From the NCBI GenBank assembly GCA_022447205.1, contig JAKVBQ010000026.1, positions 1 to 44,134 of the forward strand: a DNA stretch of 44,134 nucleotides, given 5' to 3'. Position numbers and translations under genes: made by a program. Below are positions 31,633-39,716 of the stretch, piece by piece (the first letter of the stretch is position 1; every line of letters starts with the position of its first letter). This DNA is from Phycisphaerales bacterium (GTDB lineage: Bacteria > Planctomycetota > Phycisphaerae > Phycisphaerales > SM1A02). A model generated the notes under the pieces. That model searched no databases. It was not told where the DNA came from and saw only the letters and a list, made by a program, of their open reading frames with translations.

Positions 31633-34230
31633 ATGATGCTCCACCTGCTCGAAGCACCCAGTATTCTCGAAGCGGCTCCGTTCTGGTTCCTCGCCCCAAT
31701 CGGCGGGGTCCTGGCACTCGTCTTCGCCATGATCTTCTATGGCGGACTCATGAAGAACACGGAAGGCGAACCGGAGATGGTCCGGATCGCCAAGGCAGTG
31801 CGCGAAGGCGCCTACGCCTACCTCAGCCGTCAGCGCAACGTCGTGATCGTGGTGTTCCTCATCCTGATCGCAATCCTCTTCCTGATGGCCTTCGGTGGGC
31901 TGCAGAACATGCTGACCCCGTTCGGCGTGGCGGTTGCTGGCCTGCTTTCCGGTCTGTGTGGCTGGTACGGCATGAAGACCGCGACCAACGCCTCCGCTCG
32001 TACCACCGCTGCTGCCAAGGAGTCGCTGAACAGCGGCCTCAAGGTCGCCTTCCGCGCTGGTGCGGTCATGGGCCTCAGCGTGGTCGGCTTCGCCCTGCTG
32101 GACGTCTCCATCTGGTTCTTCCTGCTCTATCAGGTCCTTGAGTTCGGATCCCTGGTCGACATCACCACCGTCACGATGACCTTCGCGATGGGTGCTTCCC
32201 TCCAGGCGCTCTTCGCACGCGTCGGTGGCGGCATCTACACCAAGGCTGCCGACGTCGGCGCCGACCTCGTCGGCAAGGTCGAGGCAGGCATCCCCGAGGA
32301 TGACGCCCGAAACCCCGCCACCATCGCCGACAACGTCGGTGACAACGTCGGCGATGTCGCCGGCATGGGTGCGGACCTCTATGAGAGCTACTACGGTTCG
32401 ATCCTCGCCGCCATGGCACTTGCTGCCGCGGCCTGCGTCGGCATCTTCGCCGGTCAGGACGAGGCATCGGCCGGCATCTGGTCGCTGAAGCTCGTGGCCG
32501 TCCCGCCGGCACTCGCCGGTCTCGGCATCGTCTGCTCGATCGTCGCCGTCTTCTTCGTCAAGGCCAAGGAGGGCGCGAGCTTCTCGCAGCTCCTGAAGAG
32601 CCTGCACGCCGGAGTCTGGCTGTCCTCGGCACTCATCATCGTCCTCGGCGCGGTCCTCCTCTACTTCATGCTCGGCACCGCTGCCGAAGAGGAACTCGGA
32701 CTCGCCTGGTGGCGTCCCCTCGTCGCGATCTCCGTCGGCCTCCTCGGCGGCCTGGTCATCGCATGGGGTACCGAGAAGTTCACCAGCTACGAATACGCAC
32801 CGACCCAGCGCATCGCGGAACAGGCCGAGACCGGTTCGGCAACCGTGATCATCGCGGGTGTCGCTGAAGGCATGCGGTCCACCTGGATCCCGCTGCTCAC
32901 CACCGTGGTCGCGATCCTGCTCGCCTTCAGCTTCTGCAACGGCAGCGAGAGCTTCCTGCTTGGCGTCTTCGGCGTGGGCATCGCCGCGGTGGGCATGCTG
33001 TCCACCCTCGGCATCACCCTCGCAACCGATGCCTACGGTCCCATCGCCGACAACGCCGGTGGCAACGCTGAGATGACGCACCAGCCCTCGTTCGTTCGTG
33101 AACGAACCGACATGCTGGATTCCCTCGGCAACACCACGGCAGCGACCGGCAAGGGCTTTGCGATCGGTTCCGCGGCGCTGACCGCCCTCGCGCTCCTGGC
33201 TGCCTTCGCGATCACCGTGAAGACCAACCTGAACTCGATGGCCGTCACCGGTCAGACCGACGCGTTCTATTCATCCGTCGATGACACCGCCCCCGGAGCC
33301 GGCCAGAAGTATGCTCGCTATGCGGGTGACGGCCTCTTCGTCCTCGCCGAAGGCAAGGACGAGACGGGTCGCGTCGGCGGCCTCGTCGTGGACGCCAAGA
33401 CCAGATCCACCCTGAATGACAGTGGCGACGAGGGTGTCTGGACGACCGTGGACTGGCAGGAGGGTTCCGGGGCCTATCTGGGCTCGTTCCCCGGGGTCAA
33501 TGATGACTCGGTCCAGGTCGAGATCGTGGCCGTCGAGTCGGCGAGTCTTCCCGACGTCCTGGCCTACTACAACGTGACCCTCATGAATCCGCGCGTGCTC
33601 GGCGGGCTCTTCATCGGTGTGATGATGGTGTTCGTCTTCTGTGCGATGACCATGAACGCCGTGGGCCGTGCTGCCTTCCAGATGATGCAGGAATGCCGTC
33701 GGCAGTTCGACATCATGAAGCGTGGCTTCAAGGCCAATGGCATGAGCGACGAAGAGATGTCGAACCCGTTGAACTGGCCGTTTGAGGTCGAGGTCGATGG
33801 CAAGAGCTATCCGGACTACGCCTCATGCGTGGCGATCTCCACCAATGGCGCGCTCCGTGAGATGGTCGTTCCTTCGCTCATGGCCGTGATCATCCCGATC
33901 ACCGTCGGCGTCGTCCTCGGTGTCGCCGGCGTGATGGGCATGCTTGCAGGTGCCCTGGTCTCCGGCTTCGCAGTCGCCATCTTCATGTCGAATGCGGGTG
34001 GTGCCTGGGACAACGCCAAGAAGTACATCGAGACCGGCAAGCATGGCGGCAAGGGCTCCGATGCCCACAAGGCCGGCGTGGTCGGTGACACCGTCGGTGA
34101 TCCCTTCAAGGACACCTCGGGTCCCTCGCTCAACATCCTCATCAAGCTCGTCAGCGTGGTGTCGGTGGTGTTCGCGGGACTGACCGTCAAGGCAAGTCCG
34201 ATCGTTCTCTCCGCACTCGGCCTCAACTGA
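31633..34230 (+). CDS. hppA: Membrane-bound cation-translocating pyrophosphatase, K+-dependent type
   Basis: Integral membrane enzyme that splits pyrophosphate and pumps protons and/or sodium ions outward. It is 865 residues, against the usual 660-770, with many hydrophobic helices. The active-site region is clear: GGIYTKAADVGADLVGKVEA, GIPEDDARNPATIADNVGDN, VGDVAGMGADLYESYYGS; later DAYGPIADNAGGNAEM and, at the end, KAGVVGDTVGDPFKDTSGPS. The segment LGNTTAATGKG has Ala and Gly at the two positions that are Lys and Thr in K+-independent enzymes, so it should need potassium. Whether it pumps H+ or Na+ is not decided. Residues about 540-640 form a hydrophilic insertion with YARYAGDGLFVLAEGK and VWTTVDWQEG between two helices, probably outside the cytoplasm. 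A strong hairpin follows the stop. Confidence 0.95.
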   Translation: MMLHLLEAPSILEAAPFWFLAPIGGVLALVFAMIFYGGLMKNTEGEPEMVRIAKAVREGAYAYLSRQRNVVIVVFLILIAILFLMAFGGLQNMLTPFGVAVAGLLSGLCGWYGMKTATNASARTTAAAKESLNSGLKVAFRAGAVMGLSVVGFALLDVSIWFFLLYQVLEFGSLVDITTVTMTFAMGASLQALFARVGGGIYTKAADVGADLVGKVEAGIPEDDARNPATIADNVGDNVGDVAGMGADLYESYYGSILAAMALAAAACVGIFAGQDEASAGIWSLKLVAVPPALAGLGIVCSIVAVFFVKAKEGASFSQLLKSLHAGVWLSSALIIVLGAVLLYFMLGTAAEEELGLAWWRPLVAISVGLLGGLVIAWGTEKFTSYEYAPTQRIAEQAETGSATVIIAGVAEGMRSTWIPLLTTVVAILLAFSFCNGSESFLLGVFGVGIAAVGMLSTLGITLATDAYGPIADNAGGNAEMTHQPSFVRERTDMLDSLGNTTAATGKGFAIGSAALTALALLAAFAITVKTNLNSMAVTGQTDAFYSSVDDTAPGAGQKYARYAGDGLFVLAEGKDETGRVGGLVVDAKTRSTLNDSGDEGVWTTVDWQEGSGAYLGSFPGVNDDSVQVEIVAVESASLPDVLAYYNVTLMNPRVLGGLFIGVMMVFVFCAMTMNAVGRAAFQMMQECRRQFDIMKRGFKANGMSDEEMSNPLNWPFEVEVDGKSYPDYASCVAISTNGALREMVVPSLMAVIIPITVGVVLGVAGVMGMLAGALVSGFAVAIFMSNAGGAWDNAKKYIETGKHGGKGSDAHKAGVVGDTVGDPFKDTSGPSLNILIKLVSVVSVVFAGLTVKASPIVLSALGLN

Positions 34231-34256
34231 GTCGGACACATCCATCAGTCAACTTC

Positions 34257-34290
34257 GCGAGGGGCGGTTGAAAGACCGCCCCTCGCATTT
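34257..34290 (+). terminator. Strong GC hairpin between hppA and rsfS
   Basis: A perfect 12-bp stem (GCGAGGGGCGGT, loop TGAAAG, ACCGCCCCTCGC) followed by ATTT lies 26 bases after the hppA stop and ends only 15 bases before the rsfS GTG. It probably terminates hppA transcripts, with some read-through possible. Confidence 0.8.
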
Positions 34291-34301
34291 GGAACACAAA
34301 C

Positions 34302-34703
34302 GTGGCTCGTTCCCGCTCCAATGCAGATCCCGAACTCGTCGAGGCCTTCGCGGTACAGGCCGCACGCTCCATGCGTGATGACAAGTGCGAGGATGTCGTT
34401 CTTCTCGATGTGCGAGGCCTCAGTCAGGTCTGCGACTACGTGCTGATCGGTTCAGGCACCAGTCAGCGGCAGATGAAGACCGTCGCCCAGTCCGTCGAGG
34501 ATCTCGGCAAGGAGCGTGGAGAGCCACCCTTCCGTTCGACCGCGGATACCGGGACGACCTGGGTCGTCGTCGACTTCGTCGAGACGGTTGTCCACATCTT
34601 CGAGCCCGAGCACCGCATGTACTACGATATCGAGTCGCTCTGGGGCACCGCGCGACGTGTCGACTGGGAGTCCTCGACGTCCCCTGACTCCGACACGGAG
34701 TGA
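34302..34703 (+). CDS. rsfS: Ribosomal silencing factor RsfS (YbeB/Iojap family)
   Basis: A protein of 133 residues that binds uL14 on the 50S subunit and blocks joining with the 30S when nutrients are short. Family stretches are AARSMRDDKCEDVVLLDVRG, CDYVLIGSGTSQRQMKTVAQ, WVVVDFVETVVHIFEPEHR and YYDIESLWG. It begins with GTG at 34302, with GGAACACAAAC before it. It is the first gene of a likely three-gene operon with the exported hydrolase (38 bases on) and trmB. The strong hairpin just upstream could act as hppA terminator and leave rsfS dependent on read-through or on a promoter hidden in that area. Confidence 0.94.
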   Translation: MARSRSNADPELVEAFAVQAARSMRDDKCEDVVLLDVRGLSQVCDYVLIGSGTSQRQMKTVAQSVEDLGKERGEPPFRSTADTGTTWVVVDFVETVVHIFEPEHRMYYDIESLWGTARRVDWESSTSPDSDTE

Positions 34704-34741
34704 CCTGGCCCCGAGCCACGCGCTCGAAAGGTGGGTCTGCC

Positions 34742-36523
34742 ATGCTTCGATCATCGTCTTGCGCCGTTGCCTTCTGTGCCTCGGCATTGCTGCTGTCCGG
34801 CCCTGCCGGAGGAGCTGATGACCTTGCTGGTACCAGCTGGATCGTCACCCCGTCCGCGGAGTCCACGTTCATCGCGATCGAATTTCCGGAGGAGGTCGAT
34901 GCCGATGTGCCGGTCACCATGCCGACCATGCTCGGCATGCGTCGTCCGATGGTGCGTGGTGGAACCGAGGAACAACCAACACTCACCCTGGAGGATGGAG
35001 CGGCTTCGGTCATCCTCACACTCGACCGGGGAACGGATCGAATCGATGGTCGGTTGGAGGCACGCGGCGGCTTCCCTGGAATACAGGAGATGGCCTTCGC
35101 ACTCGTCCGCTGGACGCCGCCAGGTGAACATGCCACGACCGCGGTCTTCGCCGGCGACCTCGAACTGCCTGGTGGCGCGACGATGGAGATGATTCTCGAG
35201 CTGGGGCATTCCGAGAATGGTGCGTCCGCTGCGATCGGCATTCCCGCCCAGATGATCGAGTCGTATCCTGCCGTTGCCACGTACGTCGATGGTTCCTGGA
35301 AGATCGATGCCAATTTCGGCACGATGGTCAGCATTCGCCTGTCAGGGAATGGAGCGGAGGGAGCCCTTGAAGGCACGATGTCCCAGTCGGGATTCGACAT
35401 GAAGCTCCGGCTTGATGAACTGACCGAGGAGGAGATTGCGGTCGATCCACGACCCCAGACGCCGAAGCCACCCTTCCCCTATTCGGAGGTGGAGGCACGT
35501 ATCCCCGTTCCGCAGGGTCATGAGCTGGCAGGCACGCTGCTGATTCCCGATGGGGTGGAGGATCCTCCGGTCGTCGTGCTGGTGACTGGCAGCGGGCCTC
35601 AGGATCGCGACGAGACGCTCATGGGGCACAAGCCGTTCCTGGTCCTTGCCGACGCCCTCGCACGTCGAGGTATCGCAAGCCTCAGGTATGACGATCGCGG
35701 TGTCGGTGAGTCGACCGGAGACCATGCATCGGCGCTCACGGTGGATTTCGCCGATGACGCACTGGCCGCCGTCGTCTGGTTGAGGGCACAGGACACTGTC
35801 GACACCGAGTGGATCGGCATCATCGGGCACAGTGAAGGTGGCCTGGTGGCTCCGATCGCGATCGCCCGGGATCCCGGGATCGCCTTTGCCGTCCTCATGG
35901 CGGGGACGGGTGTTGATGGTGGTCGGATCCTGACCTCCCAGACCGAACGAATCATGGAGATTGGTGGCACGCCCCCCGAGGTGATCGAAGCATTGGCCGT
36001 GCAGCAGGAGGCGCTGATGGATTCGGTTCGCGATGAGGCCTCCGAAGACGAGATTCGTCGTCGAATGCTCGAACTGAGCCTTGCCCAGGTCGAGGCTGGT
36101 CGTGCGACGGTGGGTGACAAGGTGACCGATCAGCTGTTGGCCAGCACCCGACAGCAGGTCGAAACGATGGAACCACCGGTCTCGGACTGGCTGGCCGCCT
36201 TCATCAGGATGGATCCACGCGTCTATCTCTCCCAGATGCGTTGCCCGGTCCTCGCCCTCAACGGCACCACCGATGTCCAGGTGCTCTCCGATCTCAACCT
36301 GCCGGAGATCGAACGGGCGGTCACCACGGGTGGAGGGCAGGTGACCGTGATCGAGTACGAGGGGTTGAACCACCTCTTCCAGCGATCGGAGACCGGATCG
36401 ATCCAGGAGTACGCCTTGATCCGGACCACCATCGAGCCGGAGGTCCTGGAGGACATCGCCGGTTGGATTGATTCCGTTGTCGGGCGTTCGGAACCGATTC
36501 ATGTCCAGGGTGGGGAGGGTTGA
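34742..36523 (+). CDS. Exported alpha/beta hydrolase (serine aminopeptidase/esterase type)
   Basis: A protein of 593 residues with a signal peptide (MLRSSSCAVAFCASALLLSG, likely cut near GPAGGA). The first 240 residues form a beta-rich domain of unknown role with TSWIVTPSAESTFIAIEFPE. The C-terminal half is an alpha/beta hydrolase: VVVLVTGSGPQDRDE (oxyanion strand), GIASLRYDDRGVGESTGDHA, nucleophile S364 in GHSEGG, acid D511 in LNGTTDVQV and base H544 in GLNHLFQ, so the triad is intact. The GSGPQDRDE and DDRGVGES motifs resemble CocE/FrsA-like and dipeptidyl-peptidase-like hydrolases. The substrate is unknown. The start is the ATG at 34742, with AAAGGTGGG upstream; the open frame from 34700 overlaps rsfS. 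trmB follows after six bases, so it sits inside an operon with two translation genes for no obvious reason. Confidence 0.88.
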   Translation: MLRSSSCAVAFCASALLLSGPAGGADDLAGTSWIVTPSAESTFIAIEFPEEVDADVPVTMPTMLGMRRPMVRGGTEEQPTLTLEDGAASVILTLDRGTDRIDGRLEARGGFPGIQEMAFALVRWTPPGEHATTAVFAGDLELPGGATMEMILELGHSENGASAAIGIPAQMIESYPAVATYVDGSWKIDANFGTMVSIRLSGNGAEGALEGTMSQSGFDMKLRLDELTEEEIAVDPRPQTPKPPFPYSEVEARIPVPQGHELAGTLLIPDGVEDPPVVVLVTGSGPQDRDETLMGHKPFLVLADALARRGIASLRYDDRGVGESTGDHASALTVDFADDALAAVVWLRAQDTVDTEWIGIIGHSEGGLVAPIAIARDPGIAFAVLMAGTGVDGGRILTSQTERIMEIGGTPPEVIEALAVQQEALMDSVRDEASEDEIRRRMLELSLAQVEAGRATVGDKVTDQLLASTRQQVETMEPPVSDWLAAFIRMDPRVYLSQMRCPVLALNGTTDVQVLSDLNLPEIERAVTTGGGQVTVIEYEGLNHLFQRSETGSIQEYALIRTTIEPEVLEDIAGWIDSVVGRSEPIHVQGGEG

Positions 36524-36529
36524 CTGATC

Positions 36530-37204
36530 ATGTCATTCGGACTTTCCAGGGGCAGGGAACTGGACACCGAAGGCTGGGGTTTTGCGTCCCGGGATCTGCC
36601 ATCCTTCGAGGAGGGCAGGCTTGATCCACGGTCCTGGTTCGATGATGCGGATCGTCCTTTCGAGCTCGAGATCGGTTCGGGGAAGGGCACGTTCCTCGTG
36701 CAACAGGCCGAGCTTCAGCCGCAGACGAACTTCCTCGGCATCGAATGGGCTGGTGAGTTCTATCGATACGCCGCGGATCGAATGCGACGTCGAAACCTTG
36801 CGAACGTCCGGATGCTGCATGCGGACGCGACGGAGTTCATCCGATTCTGGTGCCCGGACGGGATCGCGGACGTCATTCACCTCTACTTCTCCGATCCATG
36901 GCCGAAGTCAAGACATCACAAGCGTCGTGTCGTGCAGGACGCTTCTCTTCGGGAGTTCCACCGACTCTTGCGCCCTGAAGGTGAACTTCGAATCGTGACG
37001 GATCATGACGATCTCTGGGCGTGGTACGAGGATCATGCCGAACGGAATTCGAACCTGTTCGCGCGACAAACGTTCTCGAAACCGGATTCAGCCGGCGCGA
37101 GTGAAGTGGTGGGGACCAATTTCGAGCGGAAGTTCGCTCGAGAGGGACGCCCCTTTCATGCCATGACTCTTCTCAGGATCGACGGCAGCGGTGATTCCGG
37201 CTGA
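36530..37204 (+). CDS. trmB: tRNA (guanosine(46)-N7)-methyltransferase
   Basis: SAM-dependent enzyme that makes m7G46 in the tRNA variable loop. It is 224 residues, within the family size. The class I methyltransferase glycine loop is FELEIGSGKGTFL; IEWAGEFYRYAADRMRRRNL and VRMLHADATEFI follow. The TrmB signature is LYFSDPWPKSRHHKRRVVQD, with RIVTDHDDLWAWYEDHAERN and the terminal TNFERKFAREGRPF. The start is the ATG at 36530, six bases after the hydrolase stop. Its TGA (37202-37204) touches the stop of the convergent zinc-ribbon gene with no intervening base. Confidence 0.97.
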   Translation: MSFGLSRGRELDTEGWGFASRDLPSFEEGRLDPRSWFDDADRPFELEIGSGKGTFLVQQAELQPQTNFLGIEWAGEFYRYAADRMRRRNLANVRMLHADATEFIRFWCPDGIADVIHLYFSDPWPKSRHHKRRVVQDASLREFHRLLRPEGELRIVTDHDDLWAWYEDHAERNSNLFARQTFSKPDSAGASEVVGTNFERKFAREGRPFHAMTLLRIDGSGDSG

Positions 37205-37519
37205 TCAGCTTCGTCGTACCGGGCCTGGCGCATTCCAGTCCGTGTCATCCTTGCGGAGTGCCTGGGCCGAGACCCTGATGCAGCGTCGGCAGATGAATGC
37301 CTCTTCGTGTGCGGGTGATCGATAGCATGGATCCTCACGATGTTCGAGACACATCGTGCACTTCCAGTCCTTCACCGAATCATCGAGTCCACCTTCGACG
37401 ACGGCACTCCATGCGACGTCGAGGCAGCGGCCGCAGATACACGAACCCTGGTGGCCTTCGACCATGGCGATCTCATGGGTCCAGGTTCGTTGGCAGAAGT
37501 CGCACAGCACGTCGCTCAT
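37205..37519 (-). CDS. Small protein with two zinc-ribbon-like cysteine clusters
   Basis: A protein of about 104 residues that I do not recognise by name. Counting from MSDVLCDFCQ, it has cysteine pairs CDFC, CICGRC (in VEGHQGSCICGRC), CTMC and CRRC, enough for two zinc ribbons; the first pair with the GHQGSCICGRC segment recalls ClpX-type C4 zinc fingers. Such proteins are often RNA/DNA or protein adaptors, but no activity can be stated. The start is ambiguous: ATG at 37517-37519 (MSDV) or at 37553-37555 (MRRPG); I prefer the first because the cysteine-containing part begins there. The stop directly abuts trmB in convergent orientation. Confidence 0.7.
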   Translation of the reverse strand: MSDVLCDFCQRTWTHEIAMVEGHQGSCICGRCLDVAWSAVVEGGLDDSVKDWKCTMCLEHREDPCYRSPAHEEAFICRRCIRVSAQALRKDDTDWNAPGPVRRS

Positions 37520-37630
37520 CTGCACGTCTTCGGGGTCTGTTCCAGGCCGTCTCATGTCGACACGATAGCGCCGTCTCGGGTCGCACCGGGGAGGGTCCTT
37601 CCTCCCGGGAAGAGGCTCGGCCAAGGGAAA

Positions 37631-37660
37631 GGCCCTCGTCGGCTTGAGCCGACGAGGGCC
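37631..37660. other. Isolated perfect GC hairpin upstream of the mini-ORF and histidine kinase
   Basis: A perfect 13-bp stem GGCCCTCGTCGGC / GCCGACGAGGGCC with loop TTGA. It has no T-run on the plus strand and only TTTCCC on the minus strand. No gene ends here in either direction, so it is not an obvious terminator. It lies just before an AGGAGG ribosome binding site. Confidence 0.75.
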
Positions 37661-37672
37661 TAGGAGGAAGAG

Positions 37673-37774
37673 ATGAAGACCTCCCCAATATCGGTTTTTG
37701 AGCTGGAATCTGTCCAGTTCTCGGACACTTTCTTGTGGCTCGATGCCTCCAGATCAGTGGAAATCCGCTGCTAA
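37673..37774 (+). CDS. Possible 33-residue leader peptide with perfect Shine-Dalgarno
   Basis: The ATG at 37673 is preceded by AGGAGG five bases upstream, the best ribosome binding site in the window, and opens a 34-codon frame ending in TAA (MKTSPISVFELESVQFSDTF, ...LWLDASRSVEIRC). It has no membrane helix or recognisable fold. The AGGAGG can pair with CCTCC at 37680-37684 just inside the ORF (GGAGG...CCTCC), which would hide its own ribosome binding site. It may be a real small protein, a leader peptide for the histidine kinase gene 91 bases on, or chance. Confidence is low because short ORFs occur by chance. Confidence 0.4.
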   Translation: MKTSPISVFELESVQFSDTFLWLDASRSVEIRC

Positions 37775-37865
37775 GCCCTTCCTTCGCATGGGGATGGGGT
37801 TTTGAAAGGAAATGTGGAATTTCAACTGCGCATGGGCACTGGTTAGCATGTGTCTGGAACCACGC

Positions 37866-39350
37866 ATGTCTTCAGGTCTCTCACTCGCCAACAAGTGCCA
37901 GCTCCTCTTCGGAGCCGCCGTCATCCTGCTCCTGGCGGGTGTGCTGGCCGTGCCCTGGTTTCGTTCGGGCTCCCTCGTGCAGGACGCACAGCTCGAGATC
38001 GTCAGGCAGCTCGCCGACACGACTTCGGAATCCTCGACTCGCGCCCGGACCACGGTCAGGACGCTGACCTCGGAAGAGGCCCGGTCATCCAGTGATCCCT
38101 TCGTTGCAGATGCGTTCGCGGCATTCGAGTCGGAACCCGACCGTGCCGAGGACTTTCTCGAGGTCGCCGAGGATGGCGAAGTCCGACTCCTCTACGTGCG
38201 TGCGATACGAGGCGACGACGGCCTGACCGGGGTGGTGCTCGTGGAACGTCCGGGCGCATTCGGTGCCGGGCAGCTTTTGACGAGCAGGATCTTCATCGTC
38301 GCAGCGGGTCTTGTTGCAGGACTGATCGCCGTTCTCGTCTTCTACCTGGTGCTGACCAAGCTGATCTTCTCACCGGTACGTGCCCTGCGTGAGACGACCG
38401 AACTGATCGAACGTGGAGACCTGCACGTCCGGAGCCAGATCCGGACAGGTGATGAGTTCGAGCAGCTCTCCCGTGCATTCAACAGCATGCTCGATGAACT
38501 GGGGAGATCGCAGGAACGTCTGACTTCGATGAACCAGAGCCTGGACCTGAAGGTCACCGAGCTTGCAGAAGCCAACATCGGGCTCTACGAGTCCAACCGA
38601 CTCAAGAGCGAGTTTCTTGCGAACATCAGTCATGAATTGAAGACACCGCTGAACTCGATCATCGGATTCGCGGAGCTCCTCGAGGAGATGTCCTCCCAGG
38701 ACGGGGAGCCGGACGAGAAGCAGTTGCGTTATCTCCGGAACATCGTGACGAGCGGCAGGAGCCTGCTCGACATGATCAACGAGCTCCTGCAGATGGCCAA
38801 GATCGAGGCGGGCAGGGTGGAAGTGGCTCTCGAGCCTTCCAGCATCGCCGATCTGCTGGAGGGGTTGCGAGCGATCATGCGTCCGCAGGCGGAGGCGAAG
38901 TCGATCGATCTGCAGGTCCGGGTGCCTGAGGGCATACCCGCCGTCGAGACCGACCCGGGGAAGTTGCAGCAGATCCTCTACAACTTCCTCTCGAACGCGA
39001 TCCGCTTCTCGCCCGACCAGGGGACGGTCCTGATCTCCGTTCACAGGGTCAGCAGGCAGGATGGAAAGCCTGGAGTCCGGATCGGCGTGACTGATGAGGG
39101 ACCCGGGATCCCGTATGACATGCAGGACGCGGTCTTCGAGAAGTTTCGTCAGGTCGATGCGAGCCACACCCGTGCGCACTCCGGTACCGGTCTCGGGCTG
39201 GCCATCTGTCGAGAGCTTGCAGGTCTGCTCGGGGCCACGGTGTCCCTGGTCTCCGAGCCGGGCAATGGTGCGACCTTCTCCGTGGAGATCCCCCTCGTCT
39301 GGCAGAACGAGGATCTTCTTCCCCTGATCGAGCAGGTTCGTCGAACCTGA
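37866..39350 (+). CDS. Membrane sensor histidine kinase with HAMP domain
   Basis: Two-component sensor of 494 residues. It has two membrane helices (about 10-28, LLFGAAVILLLAGVLAVPWF; and about 142-165, IFIVAAGLVAGLIAVLVFYL) enclosing an outside segment of about 110 residues. A HAMP linker and dimerisation coil precede the H-box FLANISHELKTPLNSI with phospho-acceptor H256. The ATPase part has the N-box LYNFLSNAIRFSPDQG, G1 DEGPGIP, F-box FEKFRQVD and G2 GTGLGLAICREL. All catalytic motifs are intact. No response regulator is encoded nearby, so it is an orphan. The start ATG 37866 (MSSGLSLANKCQLLFG) is a family-like beginning; ATGs at 37848 and 37812 are alternatives. Upstream is the hairpin/mini-ORF region. 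Confidence 0.92.
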   Translation: MSSGLSLANKCQLLFGAAVILLLAGVLAVPWFRSGSLVQDAQLEIVRQLADTTSESSTRARTTVRTLTSEEARSSSDPFVADAFAAFESEPDRAEDFLEVAEDGEVRLLYVRAIRGDDGLTGVVLVERPGAFGAGQLLTSRIFIVAAGLVAGLIAVLVFYLVLTKLIFSPVRALRETTELIERGDLHVRSQIRTGDEFEQLSRAFNSMLDELGRSQERLTSMNQSLDLKVTELAEANIGLYESNRLKSEFLANISHELKTPLNSIIGFAELLEEMSSQDGEPDEKQLRYLRNIVTSGRSLLDMINELLQMAKIEAGRVEVALEPSSIADLLEGLRAIMRPQAEAKSIDLQVRVPEGIPAVETDPGKLQQILYNFLSNAIRFSPDQGTVLISVHRVSRQDGKPGVRIGVTDEGPGIPYDMQDAVFEKFRQVDASHTRAHSGTGLGLAICRELAGLLGATVSLVSEPGNGATFSVEIPLVWQNEDLLPLIEQVRRT

Positions 39351-39362
39351 GCAGGACGTGCT

Positions 39363-39668
39363 TCAGGCGCCCATTTCCCTGATCAGACGGTTGATCACGT
39401 CATCCGCGGTGGAATCGAGCCGTCGTGGATGCGAAGAGTCGACACGCCCGGGCAGGGGTGTGAAGGCCTCGTGTCCCGTGATGAACTCCAGGATGGCTTT
39501 GGCGACACGGACCGGCTCGATCGAGCCGTCACGGACCCAGAGGTCGTAGTCGGCCCATGAGAGCCGGACCTGGTGTCGTGTCGATTCGCCTGCAGGATCG
39601 CCAAGGGTGACCTCGTAGATCCAGCAGTCCGCACCTTCGTCTTCGGAGAGCACTTGATAGTCGGGCAT
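39363..39668 (-). CDS. Small protein of unknown function
   Basis: A protein of 101 residues. It reads as a compact, ordered domain (YQVLSEDEGADCWIYEVTLG, HQVRLSWADYDLWVRDGSIE, AKAILEFITGHEAFTPLPGR) with conserved-looking tryptophans and no membrane segment or signal peptide. I do not recognise the family. It ends 12 bases from the histidine kinase stop (convergent), and its start is 48 bases from the divergent MacB-type permease, which may share a control region. Confidence 0.75.
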   Translation of the reverse strand: MPDYQVLSEDEGADCWIYEVTLGDPAGESTRHQVRLSWADYDLWVRDGSIEPVRVAKAILEFITGHEAFTPLPGRVDSSHPRRLDSTADDVINRLIREMGA

Positions 39669-39716
39669 CGCCTGAAAAGCTTATCATGTCACGTGAACTC
39701 CCAAGAGCGCAGGTCA

